Below are positions 8,677 to 16,962 of a stretch of 64,000 nt of DNA, piece after piece (the first letter of the stretch is position 1; each line of letters starts with the position of its first letter). Location of the stretch: the NCBI GenBank assembly GCA_031275405.1, contig JAISOV010000051.1, positions 1 through 64,000 of the forward strand. Reading direction: 5' to 3'. Both the position numbers and the translations under genes were made by a program. Under the pieces are notes generated by a model that made no database searches, was not told the DNA's origin, and saw only the letters and a program-made list of their open reading frames with translations. The stretch is from Clostridium sp. (lineage in GTDB: Bacteria; Bacillota; Clostridia; Lachnospirales; Lachnospiraceae).

Positions 8677-9321
8677 TTGGAATTTATAGATTATAGCCTG
8701 AAAGTCGGCCATACCTGGCTGATCGAAGGCCTGAATATATCTTTTGAAAAAAATGTCATGAACCATCTGCTGGGCAGTAACGGCAGCGGCAAATCATGCT
8801 TCGCAAAGTCTTGCGCGGGTATGCTGAAAAGCAAAGGGCGGATTGTCGGCAAGGAAGAGACGGTTCTGCTGGGCAGCGGCAGCAATATTCCCTCTGCTTT
8901 CCACTTGCCGGATGTGGTAAAGCTTTTATTGAAAAGATTTGAGGAAAGCAGAGTCTTGGAACTGTACAAGCTGCTGAAACTCCATGAAGCGTCTCAGTCC
9001 TTGCCGATCCGAAAAATGAGCGATGGGCAGAAACAGAAGATCAAACTGCTGTCCTTCCTGTCGGGCAGTCCCAAAGTCATTCTTCTGGATGAGTTCACCA
9101 GCGCGCTGGATCAAAGAAGCTCGTTAGATCTGTATGAGTTTTTGCGCGGATACATCAGTGAAAACGACATCACTTTCCTGAATATTACACATAATTTATC
9201 CGATATTGAGTATCTGCCGGGGAACTACTATTATCTGCATCACAGAAACATCATACAGATCGCGACGAAAGAGGAAATCATAAACGCTTATGTGAGGGGA
9301 GGGCTGGACGATGGAAGTTAA
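8677..9321 (+). CDS. ABC transporter ATPase, YydI/EpeA-like
   Basis: ATP-hydrolysing subunit of an exporter for the preceding peptide or of a self-immunity pump. Walker A is LGSNGSGKS, the signature region is KMSDGQKQKIK, Walker B is VILLDEFTSALD and the H-loop is NITHN. TTG 8677 is taken as start because a GGGGAAGGGG site precedes it and the resulting 214 residues match the known length of YydI. It overlaps the permease gene by 11 bases. In B. subtilis the equivalent pair protects against the epipeptide; the role here is by analogy. Confidence 0.82.
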   Translation: MEFIDYSLKVGHTWLIEGLNISFEKNVMNHLLGSNGSGKSCFAKSCAGMLKSKGRIVGKEETVLLGSGSNIPSAFHLPDVVKLLLKRFEESRVLELYKLLKLHEASQSLPIRKMSDGQKQKIKLLSFLSGSPKVILLDEFTSALDQRSSLDLYEFLRGYISENDITFLNITHNLSDIEYLPGNYYYLHHRNIIQIATKEEIINAYVRGGLDDGS

Positions 9322-10018
9322 ACGAAGCATAAGAAGCGGATATTTTTTCTTCTGCGCCCTCGTCGTGTTGATCTGTTTCGTTTTGGGATATGTTTTGCTT
9401 GTCAGTATAGATCAGATCGAGCATCCCTCCGGAAAGGAACTTTATTTCAGCATCTATACTGTTTATACACAGTTTGGCATGTTGATGTTCTCTGTTCTGA
9501 TGATCTATGCGATCAGTTCTGATTACAGGGAAAAGAATATCTTGTTTTATAAATTAATGGAGTATCAGTGGCTGCGCTATTACCTGACAAAATGGGGAGT
9601 CGTTTTTTTGGCGTTGAGTCTTCCTACCATGGTCGGTACCGTTGCTGTCGGGATGATATATGGCGATTTTTCTGATACCTTTGTTATGCTTGCACATTTT
9701 GAATTTGTCCTGCTATATGAGCTGTTGCTCACTGCCTTTTGGGGCTTTCTGTTTCCCAGTCTAATGGTTGCTTTTCTTGCTAATCTGTGCTTCTGGCTGG
9801 TTTCGATCGTTCTTTCTACAGGGGTTCGCAGTCTGCACGTATTGGCATATTATGATGCTTCTAATCCAGTGTTCCTGAATCTGTGGGAGTATCTGCGAAC
9901 AGGAAACAAAGAGTATCTGGCGATCGGGAATCATGTCCTATATTCCGCTGTCTTATTTGGCCTGATCGTCGGACTGGTATTTCTTTTTCGGAAAAGGTGG
10001 GAGAAAAATGGAATATAA
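9311..10018 (+). CDS. ABC-2-type permease, YydJ/EpeB-like
   Basis: Integral membrane partner of the upstream ATPase, 235 residues with about six hydrophobic helices (for example FFFCALVVLICFVLGYVLLV and LLLTAFWGFLFPSLMVAF). The ATG follows GAGGGGAGGG with good spacing and overlaps the ATPase gene. The length is close to YydJ (about 240). It completes the precursor-ATPase-permease unit. A 31-codon Cys-containing frame starts at its end (10008) and was not accepted as a gene. Confidence 0.78.
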   Translation: MEVKRSIRSGYFFFCALVVLICFVLGYVLLVSIDQIEHPSGKELYFSIYTVYTQFGMLMFSVLMIYAISSDYREKNILFYKLMEYQWLRYYLTKWGVVFLALSLPTMVGTVAVGMIYGDFSDTFVMLAHFEFVLLYELLLTAFWGFLFPSLMVAFLANLCFWLVSIVLSTGVRSLHVLAYYDASNPVFLNLWEYLRTGNKEYLAIGNHVLYSAVLFGLIVGLVFLFRKRWEKNGI

Positions 10019-10059
10019 TACATGTGCTGTCTTACTTACGGAGAACTGTAGTTCTTCCG

Positions 10060-10215
10060 ATGGTAAAGAGCGATGCGTATTATGCCCTTATCACTCTGTT
10101 TGACAGGTTCCGCAAGCAACGAAGCAGACTTGGCGCCATCGTGGAGGATACGATTCGTGGTCTGATCATGTTCTCGGTATTGAGCGTCCTTTCTCATCTT
10201 GTATCGTTTCCATAA
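10060..10215 (+). CDS. Possible 51-residue hypothetical peptide
   Basis: MVKSDAYYALITLFDRFRKQ followed by an amphipathic and then hydrophobic stretch (LIMFSVLSVLSHLVSF). It has only a weak GGAGA ribosome site 13 bases upstream and no recognised family. It could be a small membrane peptide of cassette B or chance coding. The remaining bases to 10381 show only the recombinase 2 ribosome site. Confidence 0.25.
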   Translation: MVKSDAYYALITLFDRFRKQRSRLGAIVEDTIRGLIMFSVLSVLSHLVSFP

Positions 10216-10381
10216 GATTGAAATAAGGCTACTGCGCTTTGATCTTTTTGGAAAACGCGCTTGTTTCTTATGAGAATAGGACAAATCGATCCGTTCATAA
10301 GATGATCAGAAGGTGTTTTGCGGGGGAATGGGTCGATAGCAAAGGAATAGGAGGCCGTTCCCATAGAAAGGAGGAGGCGGC

Positions 10382-11824
10382 ATGGCAAGAACAAGCAGAT
10401 ATGGCGAGCCTGTCATCCGCAGCGAACCTGCCGAAACAGTGTACCGCACCGCCATTTATGTCCGTCTGTCCGTGTGGAACGCAGACAAGGATTCCGGTAA
10501 TTCCATAGAAAACCAGGAGGCCCTGCTGCGCAGGTACCTTGCAGACAAGCCCTGCTTTGCCCTCCGTGCGGTTTATGCCGACAACGGCGAAACCGGGACC
10601 GATTTTGACAGGCCAGGCTTTGCCAGGATGATGGAAGAGGCAAGAGCCGGAAGAATCAACTGTATCGTGGTCAAAGACCTCTCCCGCTTCGGCAGGAATT
10701 ATATTGAAACCGGAAACTATCTGGAAACGGTTCTGCCTCGTCTGGGAGTGCGCTTCCTCTCCGTCCAAGACCAGTATGACAGCCTGGACGCGACAGTCAA
10801 CGAAGCCCTCATCCTTTCGCTGAAAAACGTCTGCCACCATTTTTACGCAAAAGACATCTCCCGAAAGATCTGTACCCTTTTGGAGGTAAAAAAGAAGCAA
10901 GGGCTGTTTTTGGGAAAAGCCGCTCCCTATGGCTATCAGAAATCAGCGGAGGATCCCTATCGGCTGTCGGCGGAGGAAGGAACCGCCCCGGTCGTAAGGG
11001 AGATCTTCTCCCTGCGTATGCGGGGGGCGGGAGTCGGCCGGATCGCGAGGCAGTTAAATGACAGAGGGATCCCGTCGCCGCACCGCCGGTTATACGAGCT
11101 GGGTCTCCTGCGGGGAACGAACGGAGAGCGGGACGCCTTATGGTCGGCTTCGTCCGTCCTCGGTATTCTGGAAAATCCGGTTTACTGCGGCTGCCTGATC
11201 GAGAGGAAGTCGGAGACTGCCTATTATAAAGGCGCCGGAAAGCGTGTCCTTTCCAAAAAGGAATGGAACTATCTGGAAAATACACATGAAGCCATCGTGG
11301 ACAAGGGAATTTTCGAGGAAGTCCGCCGTCTGATAGAAGCGGGGAGGCAGTCCGCGTCGGAGAGACGTAAAAAGAACCGCAAGCGGACGGAAAACATCCT
11401 GAAAGGACTGGTATACTGCGGAATCTGCCAAAGCAGGATGAGCAGAGACGGCGGCTATTATGATCAGGAAGGCAGGCTGATCCGGCACCGTTATGGCTGC
11501 CGCCGGAAGTATGCCGGCGCTGCGGGCTGCGCGGCTTCCAGTATCGTGGAAGCGCAGCTGCTTCTGGCAGTGTCGGAATCCCTGAAAGCGCAGTTCCTTC
11601 TGGCGGCGGAAGAAATAAGGGAATTGCGGAACGATCAAAGAGGGTTCCAAGGGATTGCCGCCCCGGACACAGGATGGATCGAAGACGTCCTGCGGCTACA
11701 GGACGCGGGTTCGCCGCCGCAGGGCTTATGCGCCCGGCTCATTCAAAAAATCGTCGTTTTCCATGACCGGATCACTGTTCATTATACTTACCGTCCGGGG
11801 TTTGGGCGTATACTCGACAAGTGA
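10382..11824 (+). CDS. Large serine recombinase 2
   Basis: A 480-residue site-specific recombinase. The catalytic domain has TAIYVRLSVWN (nucleophile Ser), VKDLSRFGRNYIETGNYLE and LGVRFLSVQDQYDS. The recombinase domain has LGKAAPYGYQKS and VLGILENPVYCGCL. The zinc ribbon is near residue 345 (LVYCGICQSRMSRDG ... YGCRRKY). The ATG follows AAAGGAGGAGG. It ends just before recombinase 3, with 16 bases between the stop and the next ATG, so the two are co-transcribed. A candidate for skin excision; the sequence cannot show which of the three does it. Confidence 0.92.
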   Translation: MARTSRYGEPVIRSEPAETVYRTAIYVRLSVWNADKDSGNSIENQEALLRRYLADKPCFALRAVYADNGETGTDFDRPGFARMMEEARAGRINCIVVKDLSRFGRNYIETGNYLETVLPRLGVRFLSVQDQYDSLDATVNEALILSLKNVCHHFYAKDISRKICTLLEVKKKQGLFLGKAAPYGYQKSAEDPYRLSAEEGTAPVVREIFSLRMRGAGVGRIARQLNDRGIPSPHRRLYELGLLRGTNGERDALWSASSVLGILENPVYCGCLIERKSETAYYKGAGKRVLSKKEWNYLENTHEAIVDKGIFEEVRRLIEAGRQSASERRKKNRKRTENILKGLVYCGICQSRMSRDGGYYDQEGRLIRHRYGCRRKYAGAAGCAASSIVEAQLLLAVSESLKAQFLLAAEEIRELRNDQRGFQGIAAPDTGWIEDVLRLQDAGSPPQGLCARLIQKIVVFHDRITVHYTYRPGFGRILDK

Positions 11825-11840
11825 CAAGGAGGCGAAGATC

Positions 11841-12836
11841 ATGCGGAAACAGCCCGTAACAGCCCTGTACCTTCGGGTTTCCGACGAGGACGGCATACCG
11901 GGAATACCCGGAGCGGCGCGGGAGAGCGGCAGCATTGCCGGCCAGCGTCTGCTTCTGAGGGAGTTTGTGAAAGGGCATGAAGACCTGTCCGGCCACCCGG
12001 TCATAGAGGTGACGGACGACGGATACAGCGGAACCGACTTTGACCGCCCCGGGATCCGCTCCCTGCTGCGGATGGCGCAGGACGCGGCAATATCCTGTAT
12101 CGTCGTCAAAGATTTTTCGCGGTTCGGACGCAATTATTTAGAAGTCGGCAATTATCTGGAACAGGTCTTCCCGCTTCTCGGCGTCCGCTTCCTTTCCGTC
12201 AACGACCAGTTCGACAGCTTCCGTGATACCGCCGCCGGGTCGGTGGAGGTGGGCTTCCGGAACCTGATCTATGAAGCCTACAGCAGAGACCTTTCCATAA
12301 AAGTCAAAAGCGCGCTCAGGGAAAAGGCGCGGCAGGGGAAATTCGTAGCGGCGTTTGCCCCTTTCGGGTACCGGAAAGCCGCGCGGGAGCGGAACCGGCT
12401 TGTCGCCGATCCGGAGTGCGCGCCCGTCGTGCGCCGGATCTTCCGCTTCTATGCGGACGGCATGGCGCAGACCGAGATCGCCGGGCTTCTGAACCGGGAG
12501 GCCGTTCCGTCCCCCTTGATGGTACGCCGGAAAAGGGGGGAAAACTTCCCGGGGAAGCCGCGCGGCGAAACCGCCGCCTGGACGGCGGGTACGGTGGCGC
12601 ATATCCTGTCGGACAGGCGCTACACGGGAGAGGCCATATATGGAAAAGTCACGCCCTTGGCCGTCGGGAGCAGGAAAGGACTCGCGGTGCCGGAAGAGGA
12701 CTGGATCGTCGTGCCGGACGCCCACGAAGCGATCCTTTCCAGGGAGGAGTTTGAAGCCGCGCAGAGCCGGAAGAAGAAGTACCGTGTACGCGGCCGCGCC
12801 GCCATGGCGGGAAAAAACGCGCGGGGACTGCCCTGA
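11841..12836 (+). CDS. Serine recombinase 3, lacking the zinc-ribbon C-terminus
   Basis: A 331-residue recombinase. The catalytic domain (TALYLRVSDEDG with Ser, VKDFSRFGRNYLEVGNYLEQ) and recombinase domain (FVAAFAPFGYRK, AHILSDRRYTGEAIYG, DAHEAILSREEFE) are intact. The protein stops after KKKYRVRGRAAMAGKNARGL where relatives continue into a Cys-rich ribbon and coiled coil. The start ATG 11841 follows AAGGAGG. The loss may be truncation by insertion of cassette C, or this may be a naturally short subunit. Its last bases are repeated at 16963. Confidence 0.88.
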   Translation: MRKQPVTALYLRVSDEDGIPGIPGAARESGSIAGQRLLLREFVKGHEDLSGHPVIEVTDDGYSGTDFDRPGIRSLLRMAQDAAISCIVVKDFSRFGRNYLEVGNYLEQVFPLLGVRFLSVNDQFDSFRDTAAGSVEVGFRNLIYEAYSRDLSIKVKSALREKARQGKFVAAFAPFGYRKAARERNRLVADPECAPVVRRIFRFYADGMAQTEIAGLLNREAVPSPLMVRRKRGENFPGKPRGETAAWTAGTVAHILSDRRYTGEAIYGKVTPLAVGSRKGLAVPEEDWIVVPDAHEAILSREEFEAAQSRKKKYRVRGRAAMAGKNARGLP

Positions 12837-12854
12837 CAGGGGCGATCAGAACGG
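12793..12854. repeat. 62-bp direct repeat, copy 1 (recombinase 3 end)
   Basis: Starts GCCGCGCCGCCATGG and spans the recombinase 3 stop. It contains the small inverted repeat CCCT-GAC-AGGG. One mismatch to 16963-17024. Confidence 0.92.
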
Positions 12855-12953
12855 GAAAGTAATCCGGCTTTGTAAAAGAGCGGCGGGAAGGTTGGCTGTC
12901 TTTTGAGGACACAAAGATCACTTCGCCATGGAATACGTAGCGGAAGGTTTCTG

Positions 12954-13067
12954 GACATTCGTGATAACTGCCCTAAGTATGTGCTTCGCACGGACAAGTT
13001 CGAGGGCGGCAATCATGAGGGAATCAAAACCATGCATATTGCGGATTTTCTGCTGTCGGATGAGTTT
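12954..13067 (+). pseudogene. C-terminal remnant of a DUF4143/AAA ATPase
   Basis: The frame DIRDNCPKYVLRTDKF ... GIKTMHIADFLLSDEF matches the usual end of DUF4143-type AAA ATPases (DNYPKYVLSLD ... GI.H.N..DFLL). No N-terminal part exists nearby, so it is debris at the start of cassette C. The rest of 12855-13198 shows nothing else. Confidence 0.6.
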
Positions 13068-13198
13068 TTATGTTCGGCGGCGTTCTTGCGATCCTGTTTC
13101 ATCGAAGTCCCTTCGTTTCAGCGTTGAGTTTGGGCGAATGTCACACGACAGAAAGGTCATCAAAAGACCGAAAAACACAAAAAAGTTGCATTTACCTA

Positions 13199-13227
13199 TT
13201 GACATTTACTTTACTTTAAAATATTCT
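13199..13227 (+). promoter_or_regulatory. Promoter of the cassette C secreted peptide gene
   Basis: TTGACA, 17 bases, TATTCT, about 45 bases before the ATG. The AAAATATTCTT core is shared with the cassette A and B promoters. A GGTC-ATCAAAA-GACC hairpin lies just upstream. Confidence 0.7.
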
Positions 13228-13271
13228 TATCTAAAAATTGGTGTAGCAGTTCACAGAAAGGGGAAATTTCA

Positions 13272-13679
13272 ATGAAAGTAATGAAGCATTTTCTGTCCAT
13301 GAGTTTGGTACTTGCCCTTGTTTTCGTAATGCCGAGCGTCTGCTTCGCTGCCGAATATGATTTCAGTAGCGTGAAAAAGTCGGTTGACAGCAATTCCTGG
13401 TCTTATATTGGTTCGGCTACGAAAGATAAGGCGGGTTCCGTCGGAGAAATCAAAGTTACAAAAATGTATGATGCCGATGGCAATGAGTCGAGTTCTTACT
13501 CCCAGGTTTACGCAAAGGCGACGGGTAACGGTACTTCTAAATTAGTTACAAAGGGTTCTTGGTATGAAGTGGCAATTCCGGCCGCTTCCCAGTCCCAGGG
13601 GTCTTCCGTCGGTCTTTATTGCCAAGGCCATACCCCTTGGCTTGACTGCAAGATCTCAGGCTACTGGAACGTACACTAA
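13272..13679 (+). CDS. Secreted two-cysteine peptide, candidate bacteriocin
   Basis: 135 residues with a clean signal peptide (MKVMKHFLSMSLVLALVFVM, cleavage after CFAA). The mature part of about 108 residues is rich in Ser, Lys and Gly. Its C-terminus is distinctive: GLYCQGHTPWLDCKISGYWN, with two cysteines nine residues apart that could form a disulfide. AGAAAGGGG precedes the ATG. Two permeases, an ABC ATPase and an anchored protein follow, the layout of Sec-exported bacteriocins with transporter-type immunity. I do not recognise the family; it lacks the lactococcin-972 pattern. The bacteriocin role is inferred from context. Confidence 0.7.
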   Translation: MKVMKHFLSMSLVLALVFVMPSVCFAAEYDFSSVKKSVDSNSWSYIGSATKDKAGSVGEIKVTKMYDADGNESSSYSQVYAKATGNGTSKLVTKGSWYEVAIPAASQSQGSSVGLYCQGHTPWLDCKISGYWNVH

Positions 13680-13683
13680 AACA

Positions 13684-13798
13684 GCTTACAAGAAGCAGTT
13701 TCTGCTTCTTGTAAGCGAATGACGGCGCAAGAGCAGCACCTTTTATCGAAAGTTGCTTTGCAGCTTCCGATAAGTCATATATTTGGCACTTTGGTGCC
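13684..13798 (+). promoter_or_regulatory. Three consecutive stem-loops after the secreted peptide gene
   Basis: A perfect 15-bp stem with 3-base loop (13684-13716), a near-perfect stem TTATCGAAAG/CTTCCGATAA (13743-13773) and GGCAC-TTTG-GTGCC (13785-13798). No strong T tract follows the first. Probably a processing/stability or attenuation region separating the peptide from its transporter genes. Confidence 0.6.
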
Positions 13799-13901
13799 TG
13801 TAACCGTTCATTACGTCAAACGAAACTACTGCACCAATCGTTTGTTTTGTCCTGCCAGTGAAATCTGTTTTTTGTGGATCTGAGGAAAGGAGGAGGCGGT
13901 T

Positions 13902-14786
13902 TTGCTTTTATCATCTACAAAAGTCCAAATGAAAATCATGCTGGGGAGGAAGGAGTATCGATTTTCCATCCTGGCCGTGCTTGTGTACTCTTGTTTCAGT
14001 TTTGTTTATGTCCTGATGGAATTTTGGGGTATGGATATTTCCGTCATCAAAGACGCGAACCAGTCGGTGGGTTATTCCCAGTTACATAGGCTCTGGTTCT
14101 TCTTTTCTATGGTATATCCGTTTTTGATCGTACTTCCTTTTTCGACGTCCTATCTTGATGATTATCAAAATCGGCTCCTTCCGGTCTATCTTTCCCGCTC
14201 CTCCAGGCAAGCTTATTATCTTTCCAAGCTATTGGCAAGTTTTCTGGGAACGTCGATGGTCATAGCGATACCGTTCCTTCTGAACCTGCTGCTTTGCAAT
14301 CTTTTTTTACCCCATAATCACAACACCTGGTTTGGCGAATATCAGATGGGGAATTTTTACCGGCAGCTGCTTGGAACCAATCTTCTGTACACAACTTCTG
14401 ATACGGAGCTGCCTTTTTTAAAATTGTACTTATACAGTCCGTTTCTGTATAACCTGTTGTATTTATTTTTCTTTTCTCTGTTTTCCGGCTTGCTTGGCGC
14501 TTTGGTTCTGGGGTTCTCTTTCTGGTGGAAGAAACATAAAATCGCTTTGTTTGTCCCGGTTTTTCTTGTGATGCAGCTGTTACAAGTATACGACGCATGG
14601 AGCCTGTCTGACGCAATAGAGAATGGAAGCCGCTATCGCAATTTCAATATCCTGGACTATGTTGTGCCGTCTGTTTCAAAAGGAAGGGCGCCGTCCTTTC
14701 TGTTGGTGGTTCTTGTGGTGATGGCTGCTGTACTCGTTTGCTCAGTTATCTATGCGCTGAAAGAAGATTTGAGGAGCATACAGTGA
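13902..14786 (+). CDS. ABC-2-type permease of cassette C (first)
   Basis: A 294-residue membrane protein with about six helices (for example RFSILAVLVYSCFSFVYVLM, SKLLASFLGTSMVIAIPFLL, FLLVVLVVMAAVLVCSVIYA). TTG 13902 is chosen as start because AAAGGAGGAGG lies just upstream. It ends with TGA sharing bases with the GTG of the next gene, so the pair is translationally coupled. Likely one half of a heterodimeric transporter powered by the ATPase at 15535. Function in peptide immunity or export is inferred. Confidence 0.75.
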   Translation: MLLSSTKVQMKIMLGRKEYRFSILAVLVYSCFSFVYVLMEFWGMDISVIKDANQSVGYSQLHRLWFFFSMVYPFLIVLPFSTSYLDDYQNRLLPVYLSRSSRQAYYLSKLLASFLGTSMVIAIPFLLNLLLCNLFLPHNHNTWFGEYQMGNFYRQLLGTNLLYTTSDTELPFLKLYLYSPFLYNLLYLFFFSLFSGLLGALVLGFSFWWKKHKIALFVPVFLVMQLLQVYDAWSLSDAIENGSRYRNFNILDYVVPSVSKGRAPSFLLVVLVVMAAVLVCSVIYALKEDLRSIQ

Positions 14787-15517
14787 AAGGTCAGACTTTA
14801 TGGATGATCAAAAAAACTTTATGGATCGTACCTTATGTGATCCTGCTGTCTGTTTCCGAGATCTTTTTATCCACACGGGAAGCCCAGCCGCTTTCTGATG
14901 TGTTATGGTACAGTATTTTTGGGCGACTTCGTGCGGGAGATGTGCAGACACTTGTTTTATCGGTAAAGAGTATCGGGATCCTGTTTCTTTTTGCCCTGCT
15001 TTTTGGGAATTCTCTTTCCGATTATTTTGGCTCCAACAGTATGATCATTTTTACTCGCGTAAACAACCGGAGACGATGGAGCGTCAGAAAAATCTTGGCT
15101 CTTTGCGGGCTTTCATTTGTCTATACTGGTTTCCTGTTACTGTTAAAATTTTTGATAGGAATCAGGCGCGTAAAAGCATGGAGCTTGGATCCTTTCACCA
15201 TACAGACCCTTGTTACCTTACTTGGTATGATTCTGCCGTTGCTGGTAACGATCTGTTTGTTGGTAAACTGGGTGTCCATTGGGCATGGAGCAGCGATTGC
15301 AATTTTTTCTGTTTTTGTTGCGGTGATTCTTTTGGAACTGATTGCAATATTAGGATATGATCATACCGCGATGATCTTATTTAATCCTTTGTGCTTTTCT
15401 GTTATTGTGTTAAGTACTCCCAAGCTTGGATTCCTGAAAATACTTGTCGGTTTATTTTACCTGATTCTTGTTTCGTTGGGTACGATTTTCCATATGGAAC
15501 ATATGGATATTTTCTGA
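14783..15517 (+). CDS. ABC-2-type permease of cassette C (second)
   Basis: A 244-residue membrane protein with six predicted helices (WIVPYVILLSVSEIFL, IGILFLFALLFGNSL, LILVSLGTIF near the end). GTG 14783 overlaps the previous stop and has GAGGAGC upstream. The protein is diverged from the first permease but similarly arranged. Seventeen bases separate it from the ATPase gene. Confidence 0.72.
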   Translation: MKGQTLWMIKKTLWIVPYVILLSVSEIFLSTREAQPLSDVLWYSIFGRLRAGDVQTLVLSVKSIGILFLFALLFGNSLSDYFGSNSMIIFTRVNNRRRWSVRKILALCGLSFVYTGFLLLLKFLIGIRRVKAWSLDPFTIQTLVTLLGMILPLLVTICLLVNWVSIGHGAAIAIFSVFVAVILLELIAILGYDHTAMILFNPLCFSVIVLSTPKLGFLKILVGLFYLILVSLGTIFHMEHMDIF

Positions 15518-15534
15518 AAGGGAGGTAGTAAAGG

Positions 15535-16191
15535 ATGCAACACAGTTTATCTGCGGAGAGTATCTCAAAAAAAGTCGGCAATCAAACATTACTGCATCAT
15601 ATTTCTTTGGAGCTGAAAGGCGGCAATATCTATGGCTTCGTCGGACAAAATGGCTCGGGAAAAACAATGCTGTTCCGTACTTTGAGCGGACTGATCAGGC
15701 CAACACAGGGAACTGTTTTATTGGACGGGGAAAACATCCATAAAAGGCATGGCTCTCTCAGAATAGGTATGATCATAGAAAACTGCGCTATGTGGCCTGA
15801 TCTGACAGGCATGGACAATTTGCTTTGTCTAGGTTCGCTGAACCATTTGATATCCCCAAGAGAGATGGCCGAGGCTATGCGCAGGGTCGGCCTTGCCCCA
15901 GATAACCGGCTTCCGATCAAAAAATATTCATTAGGCATGAAGCAGCGTTTGATCATCGCGCAAGCGGTTATGGAACATCCCGCTTTCCTTTTTTTGGACG
16001 AACCCACCAATGCAATTGATCAAGAAGGAAGTATTGTGATCCGTCGGATCATCTCCGAAGAAGCGGAACGGGGGGCGGTCATTCTGCTGGCCAGCCATAT
16101 CAGCCAGGATATTTCAGCGTTGTGTACCGAAGTTTACGGCATGGAAGACGGCCACTGTTTTCAGGTGGAAAGAGGCTTTCCGCCTTCCTGA
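15535..16191 (+). CDS. ABC transporter ATPase of cassette C
   Basis: A 218-residue nucleotide-binding subunit: Walker A GQNGSGKT, signature YSLGMKQRL, Walker B FLFLDEPTNAID, H-loop LASHISQ. GGGAGG precedes the start. It drives the two upstream permeases. The arrangement resembles lantibiotic-immunity (LanFEG-like) and bacteriocin-immunity transporters. Confidence 0.9.
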   Translation: MQHSLSAESISKKVGNQTLLHHISLELKGGNIYGFVGQNGSGKTMLFRTLSGLIRPTQGTVLLDGENIHKRHGSLRIGMIIENCAMWPDLTGMDNLLCLGSLNHLISPREMAEAMRRVGLAPDNRLPIKKYSLGMKQRLIIAQAVMEHPAFLFLDEPTNAIDQEGSIVIRRIISEEAERGAVILLASHISQDISALCTEVYGMEDGHCFQVERGFPPS

Positions 16192-16235
16192 TCTGTATGC
16201 CCTCTAAGGCGGATAGATGGGAGAAAGGGTAAAAA

Positions 16236-16946
16236 ATGCTGAGAAGGACAAAGATTTCTTTTGATAAACTGCTCGCTCTTATGTTACTGGCTGTTGCTGT
16301 TGCCGCAGGGGTTGCATTTCAGCGAAACACGCCGGATTGCGGTATTGCTGATCTTACAAGCATAGACAAGATCCAAGCCGGCACGGTAATTTTGAATTAT
16401 GCCTGGGGCGGTCATATAAATGATGAAAAAGGAATGACGGCTTCCAGTTTTGGGACGGAAAGCGACAAATACGGTGTGGATGCCGCAACGGTGATTGCGG
16501 TGGTTTCCCCTACCGGGAACATACATCAGACTGAGGGGAGCCTGGGTCAGGAATTGGTGATCAAGGAAGTAAGGAAAGGAAAGGACATTGCCGCCGTCGG
16601 GGAAACCAGTTTTGTCTATCAATATTTTGGCTTTTGTGCGGTAGACGGAAGGATTGAGTTTCTGAATACGCTTAATCTGATGAACACAGATAGGGAATAT
16701 TTGATCTTTATGGACAAGTCTCCTTTGAGTTCCCACACAAAAGTTCCGGTTTACATTCTGCATTCCGAATATTTTGGCTACATCCGCATAGGAAGTCAGG
16801 ATACAAAAACACTTGTCAGTGATTATAAAAGCTATGATTTTTCAGCACTCAAAGAATATGAATTTTTTTCCATATCAGACAGCATTACAGAGGTGCTGAA
16901 TAGCGTTCGGCGGGAGCTTCTGGAGCGGTATTATGAAAAAGGTTAG
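16236..16946 (+). CDS. Membrane-anchored extracellular protein of unknown function
   Basis: 236 residues with one N-terminal helix (LLALMLLAVAVAAGVAF) and a soluble outer domain of mixed alpha/beta character (VIAVVSPTGNIHQTEGSLGQ, YFGFCAVDGRIEF). I recognise no family. As last gene of the peptide-transporter operon it may be an immunity or accessory protein. GAGAAAGGG serves as ribosome site. Confidence 0.6.
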   Translation: MLRRTKISFDKLLALMLLAVAVAAGVAFQRNTPDCGIADLTSIDKIQAGTVILNYAWGGHINDEKGMTASSFGTESDKYGVDAATVIAVVSPTGNIHQTEGSLGQELVIKEVRKGKDIAAVGETSFVYQYFGFCAVDGRIEFLNTLNLMNTDREYLIFMDKSPLSSHTKVPVYILHSEYFGYIRIGSQDTKTLVSDYKSYDFSALKEYEFFSISDSITEVLNSVRRELLERYYEKG

Positions 16947-16962
16947 CGGAAAAGGCGCGTCC

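Noticed and set aside
10008-10103. A 31-codon Cys-containing frame at the end of the cassette B permease gene
   Set aside because: It starts inside the permease end without its own clear ribosome site; chance is more likely.
13272-13679. Lactococcin-972 family assignment
   Set aside because: The characteristic Trp/Gly pattern is absent and the permeases are ABC-2-like rather than the large DUF1430 type.
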